Below are positions 12,480 through 24,522 of a stretch of 64,000 nucleotides of DNA, piece by piece. Positions within the stretch are counted from its first letter, which is position 1. Each line of letters opens with the position of its first letter. The position numbers were made by a program, and so were the translations under genes. A model generated the notes under the pieces. It saw nothing but the letters and a program-made list of their open reading frames with translations, did no database searches and had not been told where the DNA came from. This DNA is from Mya arenaria (lineage: Eukaryota; Mollusca; Bivalvia; Myida; Myidae): contig NC_069134.1 in assembly GCF_026914265.1 (NCBI RefSeq), positions 16,585,205-16,649,204 on the forward strand, read 5' to 3'.

Positions 12480-15400
12480 GGAGTTCAAACGAGGAGAGTC
12501 TTTTTTATGGACAAGGGAATCAATATAGTATCCATGCCGAGTGTTTGATTATCTAGTGCACAGATATTTAAACAAGTAATTAATAAGACTAACATGTAAT
12601 GAGCAAGAAATTTAAGCGACTGTTCTACATATCAAATGCCTTACATTACCTACCGGTAATACTGACCATAGCTGAACTAAGATCTCGCATAAAGTTAAAC
12701 GTGTGACAAAAGACAATTTCATGTACATTTTCAGATGATTATAGGACCACGTTCTTTCGAAATGTATCTACAAATAAGAAACGGTAATATGCCGAAGTCA
12801 AAGTATGGCCAACGAATAAAAAATATCATAGGATATTTAAAATCAAATTACAGAAATAGTGTGGTAAGTTGAGGTCTGGTAACTATTGATTAAACAGTAA
12901 ATTTAAATTTTCAAAAGAGATAGTGTGATCTTGTACAAATCATCAAATTATCAATGTTATTATAAAACACATCAACAAAACAATGGCGGGTGTAGTATTA
13001 GTCCATTGTTTATTAATCTCTGAATAACAAGTATCCTGCAAATGAATCCAAAATAACATGGCCCCAGCAAACACATAACGTTTGTATAACGTTGTGTGAA
13101 GATTGAATCATAATAAGGTTATTGCTTAACGTTGTCACAACGTTAGTGTCTCAGTTTATTCAAATCATGAGTAATGGAATGAATATTTCAATACAAGCAT
13201 CTTTTAACGATTTGCAGGTCACAAGTATGATTACATACTATTAGTTATTTATTTGTGTTATAGGTTTATGCAAATAAAAAAATGAACAACTTATCGATGT
13301 ATTACATTGATATAAGCTTGTCGAGTTATATGCAGTCGAACGTCAGTTTTCTTGTAATAAATAAGAAATCTTAAATATTCAGTCTCTTATTGAGGACTCT
13401 ATAGTTTGAAAATATACAGCATCACATAACAATAAGTTTTCCAATTCAATGTATTATTTCAAAACGAATTCTACAGCAATAGGTTTAAATGCTTTTGATC
13501 ACAACGTATGCATAATAAAGAACGTACCAGTAGACACTACATCCATATTTAAAGCAACGGTATAGCAGTGAGAACACCGTTGAATGGTTCTTTTCACGCC
13601 AATGTCGGGGGAAATGAGCATGGTCTTCAAATAGATCGCAAAACAGATTTATTATGTATTGTCAGTAATCACTACAGGTAATATTTTCATTTTTTAAGGT
13701 TATCTATTCAGTATTCAGTTCACTTCAAAACAGCATTATAGATTTTTAATAGTTATACATTCAAAGTCCGAAACGGATCAGAAAATAAAAAACGTTCCAT
13801 TTAAAAACACTATAAACGTCGTATTGGCCTATGTTATGAATAAAATGTATGGCTAACCATAAATTTCAGAGCATTTTTAAGAAGGATGCCACACAACAAT
13901 GTCGCATGATATTATGTATTGGAGACTCTTTTCTAAGCTACAAATATTATGCTTTTCAGAGAGTATTATATTATAAATTTGTTTTACTAACGTCTCCAAA
14001 CCATGGACACTCGAAGGAAGAGGCTTAATCCGATCCGAAATTGTAAACAATCGTTTTGATCCGAACACAACCCTCTAATTTTAAATTAAGAATTTATAAC
14101 TTTTATTATTGAATACACAGCTGTAAAAAACAATTTAACAGTTGAATGTGCAGACATATATTCTAAACGAGAGAGAAATTTCATTTTTTTTTTCGATTCG
14201 AGAATGTAAGCTAAGTTTTGCGTTTTGCAAAAGTGTGAAAACACTTTGAATTTTAGAAAAGCCAAATGTCACAATCATTATTTGTTTCTTTGTAATGTTA
14301 CCTTTACCTATTGCGTTATTGTGTCGTGATCACACAATACACGACAGAAATGAATAATAATGTTACATATATATATATATACACACACAAGAGTGTAGAC
14401 AACTTGAGTTTGTGTTCACTGCAATTTTTTAGTTATCTAATTACCATTACTTAACTAACAAATTGTTTCAGGTCAGAATTATGAAATAAAGTAATCTATT
14501 TTGATTTCTGTGTTTAATCACGAACAACACATTTACAATTAAATAGGGCAATTCTAATGTTTACAAAGCACAAGCCTTAGACCCAATTGAAAAAAACACC
14601 ACCAATATCCTTTTTGTTGGACCAGAACACTTCAGATGAAGATTACGGCTTCTGGGACTTGACTATTTTCTGTTGAAGTCTTTCCGTGTAGGTAGGTTTG
14701 CCGTCAGATGTGGCTTGCAACCCTGCTAAATAACTGGTCCTCATCTCACCATAACTGGTGTGTTCCAACATCAAAAAGCTTATCTTAATCTAAAAAATAA
14801 GAGGCCATTGTTCGTTTTATATCCACTTCTTTGATCTACCTCCCAATCTTTGTGTGAGTTAAGAAGTGCTCAGTTTGTTCACATTTTTTTCTGTCCTACA
14901 TGGGACAAGATTACATGTGGGGGTCAGGGAAAAAAATAAACATTGAGACTGAAACTACTATCAGAGGGGTGATGATTATTCTAAAAAGGTGTAATTAAAT
15001 GACTTTATCTTCAATTTAAGGTATATTATAAAAAGTACAAAAACTATTCGTTTCAAAGTAAGATAAAAATATACTTCAGTTCGTAAACACCAAAATTAAA
15101 TATATATATATATAGATATATATCTTTTGGTGCTCACTCAGTGAAATATATTACGATCTTACACTGAGTCAAGCAATTATCCTCTATGTGTTTGTATAAT
15201 TTTTGGTTGAAATTGCATTTTAAAGCAGCTAATTAGTTCCTTTTTTTGAGTATATGTAGTTGTACAATGGTCTGGTTGTAAATTGGTAAAATATGCTTAG
15301 TGTGTGAGAAACTTGAACATCCCTATTTCCAAACAAAACGAATTGCCATTGTATAAAGTCTCATTGCAATAGTTGCTGAGATATTAACCTATGTGTGCTT

Positions 15401-16900
15401 ACATGCAAAACCTTTAAGATGCACTCTTACTCCCAAATAAGATTTACCACAATTAAAGCAATTGTTTTAATAGTAATTTAACAAAAAGGATGAATAAATG
15501 TCGAAAACAATGGTTCTTATGAAGGATGACGAGTTTTATTTGAAAGTAAGGAGCAGAAAACACGGTATTTCTACCTTATGACAAGATAGTAGAACACAGT
15601 AAATCTTTTAGCATTCACCAATCATTTAATATATTTGCGTTTTCAGCTATTAAATACACGGTACTGAAACAAGAACGAAAACGTAAAAAATCAGGATGCG
15701 AAATTAATTCTGAACACCGTTTCCTTATAAGAAGGGTGTCATATACATGCACAGCCAACATCAGTGTGAAATGTTGTCGTTGAGTTGAGCCTTCAATCAT
15801 GACCTAGGCCAATATAATTGAATTGTTGAGTTTTCATCTTTTTTCAAAATGGGGATAGGGATGACATTTTATTTTTATATTCTCTTTTACTTTTTTTATA
15901 TGACTGTTTCATTCTTATTGCACAAAGGACCATAAACATATACTTCTTGACGAACCACGAACTCAGATTGTATCTCATTTATTACATGTGGAGGTTATAT
16001 ATCGACTTCGTAGGTAAGAATAAACGCCAATTTAAGACGGTATAGGACTGATGAAAATCTAGAAATTAATTTATAGTTGCCTTAGTGTAAAGACATCTGT
16101 GAAGATTTGTACATGATTCAAGCTCTAGATTGTGATCCACAAACATTAATTCACTCTTATTTCATGCAATACAATTCTTTTTCGAATATTAAACATGAGC
16201 ATATCAAATTCCCCACAACTTCAAACTCTCACACAACATCATATCAAGAGAGTTAATTTGTATAATTTAATAAATTATCCTGCATAATTATTATAAAATA
16301 AAAAAAAGTTTAAATTGAGCATGCTCAGTTTTATAAAGTTGTGCTCAAAACTGTTACTTCACATAAACCCCATGTTTTTTTTAAATAATTCTTCGGTGCA
16401 GCAAATTATTTCAATAGCTCCGAGACACTTGACTGTAACTTAATAACTGGTAGAAAGCAAAATCAATTTGAATCTTTAAGAAATACTTAATAATTGAGTG
16501 TGTTTGTTTAAAAGTTACAAACAGTGACAAAACACTCCAATAAGACTATACATGAATGTACCTTTTTGTGTTTTGTGACTTTGGTCTGCATGCTGCACAC
16601 ACTCTCAGTGGAAGATTTGTGAAAGTCTAGTAGACCACCGCCCTCATAATTTCCATTTTAATTGGCCGTAGCTGAAGCTCTATCCTGTAAAACGTTTTAA
16701 AACAAATTAATTAAATCCTAAAATAAATATAAATGGGAATGCATTTAACCTAAAATAAAGTGACCAAGGAACGTAAGTGAAAAATAATCATATTTAAAGC
16801 TGTACTCTCACAGGTTGACAACTTTTTTCATTTCTTGTTTTGGAATGAGCAAATTATTGCGTATTGTCTGGAAACCAATGATATAAAGCTGTTGATGAAA
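12480..16900. other. Gene-poor intergenic stretch
   Basis: No supported gene. It contains short TA and CA tracts near 14369-14390 and 15100-15123. A segment at 15340-15420 (TTGCAATAGTTGCTGAGATA and CTTACATGCAAAACC) is the same dispersed repeat seen in several copies at 33.1-33.7 kb. AACGTT motifs cluster around 13077-13145. Confidence 0.6.
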
Positions 16901-16904
16901 AAAT

Positions 16905-19900
16905 CGTCCCCTAAAAGGAAAAACTGGTCCCAGCCTGGTCCGGTGCAGGGATGCTGAGATATCTTCGGGATTGCCGACCCAATTTTAAGGCATTTTTGCC
17001 GCATTTTAGAGTATAAAATAGCCTTGTAGGCGAATGGAAACGGTGACGAAATGAGGTCAGAGATGCACCGACGATGGCGACTCGTAGGGAATCGAGAGAT
17101 CTAAATTTCAATTCCAGAACCAACCTCTTATCATTTCTGGTTCCGGAGATATCTTCAAGATTAGCTCCCCATTACGAGCTACCTGAGAGCGCGTTAAATG
17201 TACGAAATGTCACGAATTCGGGTATAATTTGACGCGCTAGAAACCGGTGACCAAATAACATCCGAGATACTCCAATGAGTGCGTCTTGTAGGGTGTAGTG
17301 ACCCCTATATGGAAAAATTGGTCCCAGCATGGTCAGGTGCAAGGATGCTGAGATATCTTTGAGATGGCCTACCCCATTTATAGGCATATTTTGCGGTATT
17401 TTACAGTATAAAATAGCCTTGTAGGCGAATGGGAACGGTGACGGAATGACGTCAGAGATACGCCGACGGTGGCGAAACGTAGGGAATTGAGAGATTTCAA
17501 TAGCAGTACAAACCCAAAGTCATGCTTGGTTCCGGAGATATCTTCGAGATAACATCCCCCTTAGAGCTATATGGGAGCGCGTTAAATGTACGAAATGTCG
17601 TGAATTGGGGCACACTTTGACGCGCTAGAAATCGGTGACCAAATATCATCCGAGAAACCCCGACGGGTGCATCTTGTAGGGTATAGCCTCCTCTAAATGG
17701 AAACATTGGCCCCAGCCTGGTCAGGTGCATGGATGCTGAGATATCTTTGAGATTGCCAACCCCATTTTAAAACATTTTTTGCCGAATTTTAGAGTATAAA
17801 ATAGCCGTGTTGGTGGATGGAAACGGTGACACAATGAAGCCAGAGATGCGCCGACAGTGGCGAAACGTAGGGAATCGAGTGACCTAAATTTCATTATCAG
17901 AACCAATCTCCTTTCATTTCTGGTTCCGGAGATATCTTCGAGATTAGCTCCCCCTTACGAGCTATATGGGAGCGCGTTAAGAGTAGGAAATGTCGCGAAT
18001 TTGGGCATATTTTGACGCGCTAGAAACCGGTGACCAAATATCATCCTAGACACACCGACGTGTGCATCTAGTAGGGTAAAGCGTTATCTAAATGGAAAAA
18101 TTGGTACAAGCCTAGTCAGGTGCAGGGATGCTGAGATATCTTCAAGATGGCCTACCCCATTTTAAGGCATTTCCCCGCATTTTAGCGTATAAAATATCCG
18201 TGTAAGCGTGTGGAAACTGTGACGCAATGGCGTCAGAGATGCGCCGACGGTGGCGAAACGTAGAGAATTGAGAGACCTAAATTTCAATACCAGAACCAAC
18301 CTTCTATCATTTCTGGTTCCGGAGATATCTTCAAGAATAGCTCCCCCTTATGAGCTACGTGGGATCGCGTTAAATGTATGAAATGTCGCGAATTCGGGTA
18401 TAATTTGACGCGCTAGAAACCGGTGACCAAATAACATCCGAGACACCCCGATGAGTGCATCTTGTATGGTATAGCGTCCCCTAAATGGAAAAATTGGTCC
18501 CAGCCTGGTCAGATGCAGGGATGCTGAGATATCTTCAAGATTGCCTACCTCATTTATAGGCATATTTTGCGGTATTTTACAGTATAAAATAGCCTTGTTG
18601 GCAAATGGGAACTGTGACGCAATGACGTCAGAGATGCGCCGTCGGTGGCGTTACGTAGGAAATTGAGAGATCTAAATTTCAATACCAGTACAAACCCAAA
18701 GTCATGCTTGATTCCGGAGATATCTTCGAGATAACATCCCCCTTACGAGCTATATGGGAGCGCGTTAAATGTACGAAATGTCGCGAATTTGGGCATGTTT
18801 TGACGCGCTAGAAACCGGTGATCAGATAATTTCCGAGAAGCCCCGGCGAGTGCATCTTGTAGGGTATAGCGTCCCCTAAATGGAAAAACTGGTCCCAGCC
18901 TGATCAGGTGCAGGGATGTAGAGATATCTTCGAGATGGCCTACCCCATTTATAGGCATATTTTGCGGTATTTTAGAGTATAAAATAGCCTTGTAAGCGAA
19001 TGGGAACGGTGACGCAATGACGTCAGAGATGCACCGACGGTGTCGTAACGTAGGTAATTGAGAACTAAATTCCAATACCAGTACCAACCTCCCATCATGA
19101 TTGGTTCCGGAGATATCTTTTAGATTAGCCAACCCCTTACGAGGTATTATTAGGCCTACGTTACGCCACCGTCGACGCATCTCTGACGTCATTGCGTCAC
19201 CGTTTCCATTCACAAACATGCCCTGAAAACATAGCAGAGCCAGTCAATTTCCTTGTCTTCTTCAATTCTCCTCAGGGAAATAGAGCTTTATACGCGAATG
19301 GAAACGGTGACGCAATTACGTCAGAGATACTGATGGTGGTGTAACGTAGGGAATCGAGATACCTACATTTCATGACCATTACCGAGCTCCTAGCATATTT
19401 GGTTCCGAAGATATCATCGAGATTAGCTACCCCCTACAAGCTATATGGGAGCGCGTTAAAAGTACGAGATGTCGCGAATTGGGGGATACTTTGACGCGTG
19501 TGAAACCGGTGACCAAATAACATCCCATGCACCCCGACGAATGCTTCTTGTAGCTTTAGGGTCCCTTTTTTGGCAAAACTGGTCCCAGCCTCGTCAGGTG
19601 CAGGGATGCTGAGATATCTTCGACATTAACTGCCCCATTATTAGGCATTTTTCTCAGGCATTTTAGCGTAAAGGGAAGCCTTGTTTGCGAATGGAAACGG
19701 TGACGCAATGACGTCAGGGATGCGCCGACGGTAATGTTACGTAGGGAATCGAGAGACCTAAATTTCAACAACAGTACCGACATCCTAGCATTTTTTGGTT
19801 CCGGAGATATCTTCGAGATAAGCTCTCCCTTACAAGGTATATGGGAGCGCGTTTAAAGTAAGAAAAGTCGCGACTTAGGATGCACATTGTCGCGTTAGGG

Positions 19901-20527
19901 ACCGGTGACCAAATGACATCTTAGGCAATACGACAAATGCTTCTTGTAGGGTATAGGATCCCCTAAATGGCTAAACTGGTCCCAGCCTCATCAGGTGCAG
20001 GGATGCTGAGGTATGTTCGATATTTACTACCCCATTTAAAGGCATTTTTTGCGGTATTTTAGCGTAAAGGAGAGCCTTGTTTGCGAATGGAAACGGTGAC
20101 GCAATGACGTCAGAGATACTGACGGTGGTGTAACGTAGGGAATCGAGATACCTACATTTCATGACCATTACCGAGCTCCTAGCATATTTGGTTCCGAAGA
20201 TATCATCGAGATTAGCTACCCCCTACAAGCTATATGGGAGCGCGTTAAGAGGTGCACCGATGGTGTCGTTACGCAGGTAATCAAGAGACCAAAATTTCAA
20301 GACCTGAACGGACCTCCTAGCATTTTTGGTTCCGGAGATATCTTCGAGATTAGCTCCCCCTTACAAGTTATATGGGAGCGCGTTTAAAATACGAAAAGTC
20401 GCGAATTCGGGGATACTTTGACGCGTTAGGAATCGGTGACCAAACGACATCTTAGGCAACCCGGCAAGTGCTTCTTGTAGGGTAAAGGATCCCCTAAATG
20501 GCAAAACTGGTCCCAGCCTCATCAGGT
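16905..20527. repeat. Satellite array, about 392-bp monomers
   Basis: About nine head-to-tail monomers. The landmark GGTGACGCAATGACGTCAGA recurs near 17041, 17433, 17826, 18219, 18611, 19008, 19308, 19698 and 20096, a spacing of about 392 bp except one short unit. Each monomer also has a GGTTCCGGAGATATCTTC block, a GAGCGCGTTAAA block, a GAAACCGGTGACCAAAT block and, in the left six, a GTATAAAATAG block. A small inverted piece lies at about 19150-19215. Some non-adjacent copies are more alike than neighbours (for example 17172-17290 with 18348-18460). Repetitive minus-strand ORFs here are chance open frames of the monomer. Confidence 0.95.
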
Positions 20528-21060
20528 TACATTCAGCAAGCCCTATGAAAACGTCCCGTAAATCAGCCCCATCACTCTAATGCAGACACATAGCCATCTG
20601 TTTCATGATACTGTAATTTTCATCTTAATCTTGCCCTAAAAACGTAACAGTGCCAGAAAAAAATTCTTGTCGTTTTCAATTCTCCTCAGGAAATTATTCT
20701 GTTTCCTACAATGATGGTCTCTGAGATACTTACAATTACGTATCATTCTGTTTTTCTTGATGACGGCATTGTACTGGGTAAACATATTTCCCAAGATGAA
20801 TTTTGGTTCAACCTTCATAAAAGCAAGGTAGTGAATCAGCGGCATCACAGTTGGAGATGAGAGACTCTGACTTCGTAGGACTAACAACGATTTTTGAAAT
20901 GTTACTCCGGTCCCGGAGAGCTTTCCTCAACCAATATCTTAACGCGGGTGTCCGGTCCGGCGAACAGGTGGCATTGTGCGCAGTGAACGCCATCAGAGGC
21001 CATCGAATAGCGTAACCAGAGAAACGACAAAAAGTATTTCGGTTGAAGTATGCGAAGCCT
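20528..21060. other. Unique-looking flank sharing a fragment with the satellite
   Basis: The segment near 20628-20700 (TTTTCAATTCTCCTCAGG) is related to a fragment embedded in the array at about 19215-19290 (TCTTCAATTCTCCTCAGG). This suggests the array and this flank came from one larger repeat unit. No gene is recognised. Confidence 0.4.
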
Positions 21061-21324
21061 TCCTTTGGTATATCTGAAAATATTTTTTTATATCTATTAA
21101 TTTATAACTTATAAGCAGAGTGGACAGTACTCTCAACTTGGTACCTCAGTAAATTGGATTTCTAACTCGGACCTATAATTGTAACATGCGACGTCAGCGA
21201 ACACCAGCAGATCCCTTCAGAGAAAGCATACTCGCGGCCGTTGAAGGGTCCACTGGTCTTTATATATACACTAATTTCTCTATTCACACAGAGCCCGGGC
21301 TTTGCTAATTTGCATATTATTAAC

Positions 21325-21460
21325 CAAGTTAACATCCGTTCTATGAACGTACTTCCGTTTATAACGGAATGTTATTATGAACGCACATCCGCCGCCTACA
21401 GCGGGCCGTTACACTATGAACACACATCCGCCTCCTACAGCGGACCGTTACACAATGAGC
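21325..21460. repeat. Short tandem repeat, about 39-bp units with hairpin potential
   Basis: Two clear copies of a 39-bp unit beginning TATGAAC-CACATCCGCC and ending GCCGTTACAC/ACCGTTACAC, preceded by a diverged copy. Each holds CCGC...GCGG self-complementarity around CTACAG. Confidence 0.65.
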
Positions 21461-21531
21461 AAGTTCATCGTTCAAGAATGACATGTGTTTGCAAATGAAA
21501 CAAATATGGTTTCTGACGGTTTCGAAGGAAC

Positions 21532-21534
<3 letters not shown>

Positions 21535-21562
<28 letters not shown>
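21535..21562. repeat. (TA)n microsatellite
   Basis: Uninterrupted TA tract of about 28 bp. Confidence 0.9.
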
Positions 21563-21564
<2 letters not shown>

Positions 21565-22092
21565 CGTCTTGATTGTGTAAGCAGGCTCTGATTTGTTATG
21601 ATTTATAAATGTTTGACCTTCCGTAGTAGGTTAACACATGGTAGTTCGTAACCTTTGACAGCTTTTACAATATATCAAATTTCCAACACCGGTGTCAAGA
21701 TAAACAAATGGCGGATAAATCACGGTGAGGAATTTTTGACTATTTAACATAACTGTTTGATACATTTTCACAAGCTTTATTGACCTTTAACACTGTAATA
21801 CGACAGACAAGAAGGGATTTTCAGCGCCCACGCCTTCACTCTTTTGTGGTGATAGTGTCTTAAGTTTTATATCTAGGATAGAAAAATTATGGAAAGCATA
21901 AAGATAAGTCTCAAATAATAGACGAGTTATACGGGATTCTTCTAATCCCTAACGTGTAAACGGGTTTATCGCAAAACTTGGGGGGGAGGATATTGAAATT
22001 GTATTATTAGTTTATGTTTGAAATAGATCATAATCCTTTATATTCATATTTTACCATGTAATAGCTGTAGTGTGTGTACGTTAGAACCAGCC

Positions 22093-22167
22093 GCCCGGTT
22101 AGCTAAATTGGTTAGAGCGCCTTGCTAGTGTTCCGGCATTTGTGGGTTCGAGCCCCACATCAAGCGC
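22093..22167 (+). repeat. tRNA-derived SINE head, copy 1
   Basis: The 5' part reads as a tRNA D-arm (TAGCTAAATTGGTTAGAGC, pol III A box) after an acceptor-like GCCCGGT. The 3' part has a perfect T-arm (GTGGG, TTCGAGC, CCCAC; B box). The anticodon arm does not fold and the 3' acceptor (ATCAAGC) pairs poorly, so this is not a functional tRNA. A second copy of the same family lies at 61115-61187 in the same orientation. Confidence 0.75.
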
Positions 22168-22770
22168 ACTTTTCCTCCCCAGTTTACTTTATAGCCACAA
22201 TAATGCGTGATTAGGGAACTTTACTTTTGGTTATACCTTTTGCTCTGTAAACGCCACAAGTCTACTGATTCATACCAATGTAAAATATATTATTCAACTG
22301 TTGCTCCACAAAGCTTTACACTTCATTGATAAATAAATTCACAAAAGTGTACACATTAAATTGTTTTAGCCAATATTTTTCTCTTATTACACTTTTAAAA
22401 GTGTTTCATGAAACACCAGTGTACTTGAAAACACGTCGGACAGTCTGACATTGCCAGTAGATTTTCTATCTGTCCATTGTATCTTTAAAGAAAGTAGGAC
22501 AGAACTGTCCGACATTTATGTCAGGGTAAAACTGATATCCAAAGTTGAAATATTCATCACGTATGAAACCTTTGACAACTCTTATATTTACCAATATTTA
22601 TATTCCAATTCTGTGTAGTACACAGGCGCAACAGATGAAACTAAAATGCGGCTTCCCGGTATTTCACGAAAAGACCCAATTTGGATGCGATTTGCCATGT
22701 AAACCAGTATTGCCAAATTAATTTTAAACGATGACAATAATGAACTTTTATTAACATAAAATTATGTTAG

Positions 22771-22956
22771 TTTCATAATGTGGATATTGACCACATTTGT
22801 GAAGCAGCGAGTATTCAAAAGGACACACCAGTGGCAATTGATGAAGACTATGAATGTGATTCAGATATTGACTCTTACTTTGGATATGAAGGTTTCAGCA
22901 AGGAAGATTATGCCACCACTTGTACAAATTTTGCTCGTATTCTAACTGATGTCTAA
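22771..22956 (+). other. Acidic 61-codon open frame, unrecognised
   Basis: An open frame from a stop codon to TAA at 22954, without an ATG near its start. Its acidic, tyrosine-containing composition (DEDYECDSDIDSYFGYEGF) reads more like coding sequence than its surroundings. No acceptor with a good pyrimidine tract was found upstream. It may be a last exon, a gene fragment or chance. No family is recognised. Confidence 0.25.
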
Positions 22957-22959
22957 TGT

Positions 22960-24490
22960 GACAGGTCGCAATAATGTGTAAATTGAAAAAAAATATGTTG
23001 GAGTCATATCCTGTTATAAATTTATGACAAATAATACAATTTATTCCATTATTTACATGTTCCTGAAAAGTGTCCTACGTAACATGAAAATGTTCCGGGT
23101 ACACTAAAACACTAATTCAGATTGACTTCTCTGTCAACAAAACATCACCATTTTAGCACTTTCTAGCAGGTGCCCATTATCTTTCCGCTCAATATACTTC
23201 AAGCGCTGGGATCTGTCATTCTTGGCTAGGAAAAAAACAACTGGGATATGGACGCGTAGAGTCGCCAAATAAAAAATCGTCAATGACTCTGAAGCGGCTA
23301 TTTATATGGACTGACCATGTAAGTGCAAAGATATTTTGCACAAAACAAGCATTAAAACACAAGATTAATAAACGAAAACGAAACTTTACTGACACAGACA
23401 ACAATTATGCCATCATAACAACTTGGCCATCTCCAGTAAGCTTCGAGATAGACCTCATAAATACAATCATAACAACTACGCCATGACAGCGGTGTTCCAA
23501 TTGTTATAAAATTGTGATTCGCAGCCTTGCAGGTGCCCTTCATGTATATATCGTTATGTTTTGATAGTATGAAATGAAAAAAACACATCAAACTCATAAT
23601 AATTTGCATAATATTTATGTTTTTGTGTAAGGAACTAATATAAAATAACATTATCTGGTAATATATCTTGTTTTTATATTTTTTTATTGACACAATATAA
23701 TTAAACCAGAATCCCAATTGAAATACCTACCCACTTTTGGTACAAAACAATTTGTATGTGGAGGATTTGAAGCAAATCAAAAATCATAAAAAAATCTGTC
23801 AACTTACAATTATTACAACTTTAAAAAGATTTGATACATTATACATTTATTTACTGGTACCAGAGCAGATAAAAGTATAAAAGACTCTTGCAAGCCATTT
23901 CTAAATGCGTTTTAAGGCTTTGAAGACCTTAACCAGCAGAATGAACATAAAGTTCACTTTAGATATTTCTTCTCCAATCTTTACCAAACCCACAGCAATA
24001 CTGATTGGAATAATATCTACAGTTTCATAGACTGATTTCAATTACCAATTATATTGCCATTGTCAAGTAATCAGCACTTAATCTGATTTAAAAATGCTAG
24101 TTTATGTTCCTATTTTCTTTGCAAAAGACACAAACACAAGATTTAAGTAGAATACATCTTTAAGAGGTGAAACTAATGGATTTGTTAGCGTGGTCCAACT
24201 TCATGTATGTTGGAGAAATATTTATCTAAGGCTAAAATCAGACTCATAAAAGTTCCGCATAATGTAGAGATTTGTCATTTCACCATGCAATATCTAAGCA
24301 GATGTCAAACTGACACTTAGACATTGTGTTAAGTGGTGAGGCTCTGTATGACCATCATCAAAGCCATAACGGGTTGAGGCTGTTTTTTATTATACCTAGT
24401 AACAAACAAAAACATTGTTGAAAATATACACATATGTACAGAAGTAATTTTCGACAACTATATATATACAAAAAAAAATCTCTCCTTGTT
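22960..24490. other. Intergenic stretch upstream of UBE2U
   Basis: No supported gene. The UBE2U promoter, and possibly a 5' untranslated exon, should lie here, but nothing specific can be pointed to. Confidence 0.5.
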
Positions 24491-24522
24491 TTGCAGGTGT
24501 TTTATCTGTAAAAAATGTAGTG

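Noticed and set aside
16911-20168. A series of minus-strand ORFs with similar peptides (RSLDSLR..., LTRLGP...)
   Set aside because: They are the same open frame of the 392-bp satellite monomer read repeatedly. They have no domain, no splice structure and are broken in many monomers.
22093-22167. A genuine tRNA gene
   Set aside because: D-arm and T-arm look right, but the anticodon arm does not fold and the acceptor stem has mismatches. A sister copy at 61115 is degraded in the same places, as expected of a SINE.
22401-22416. 16-bp palindrome GTGTTTCATGAAACAC
   Set aside because: Perfect but short, and no matching terminal repeat or target duplication was found to make it part of an element.
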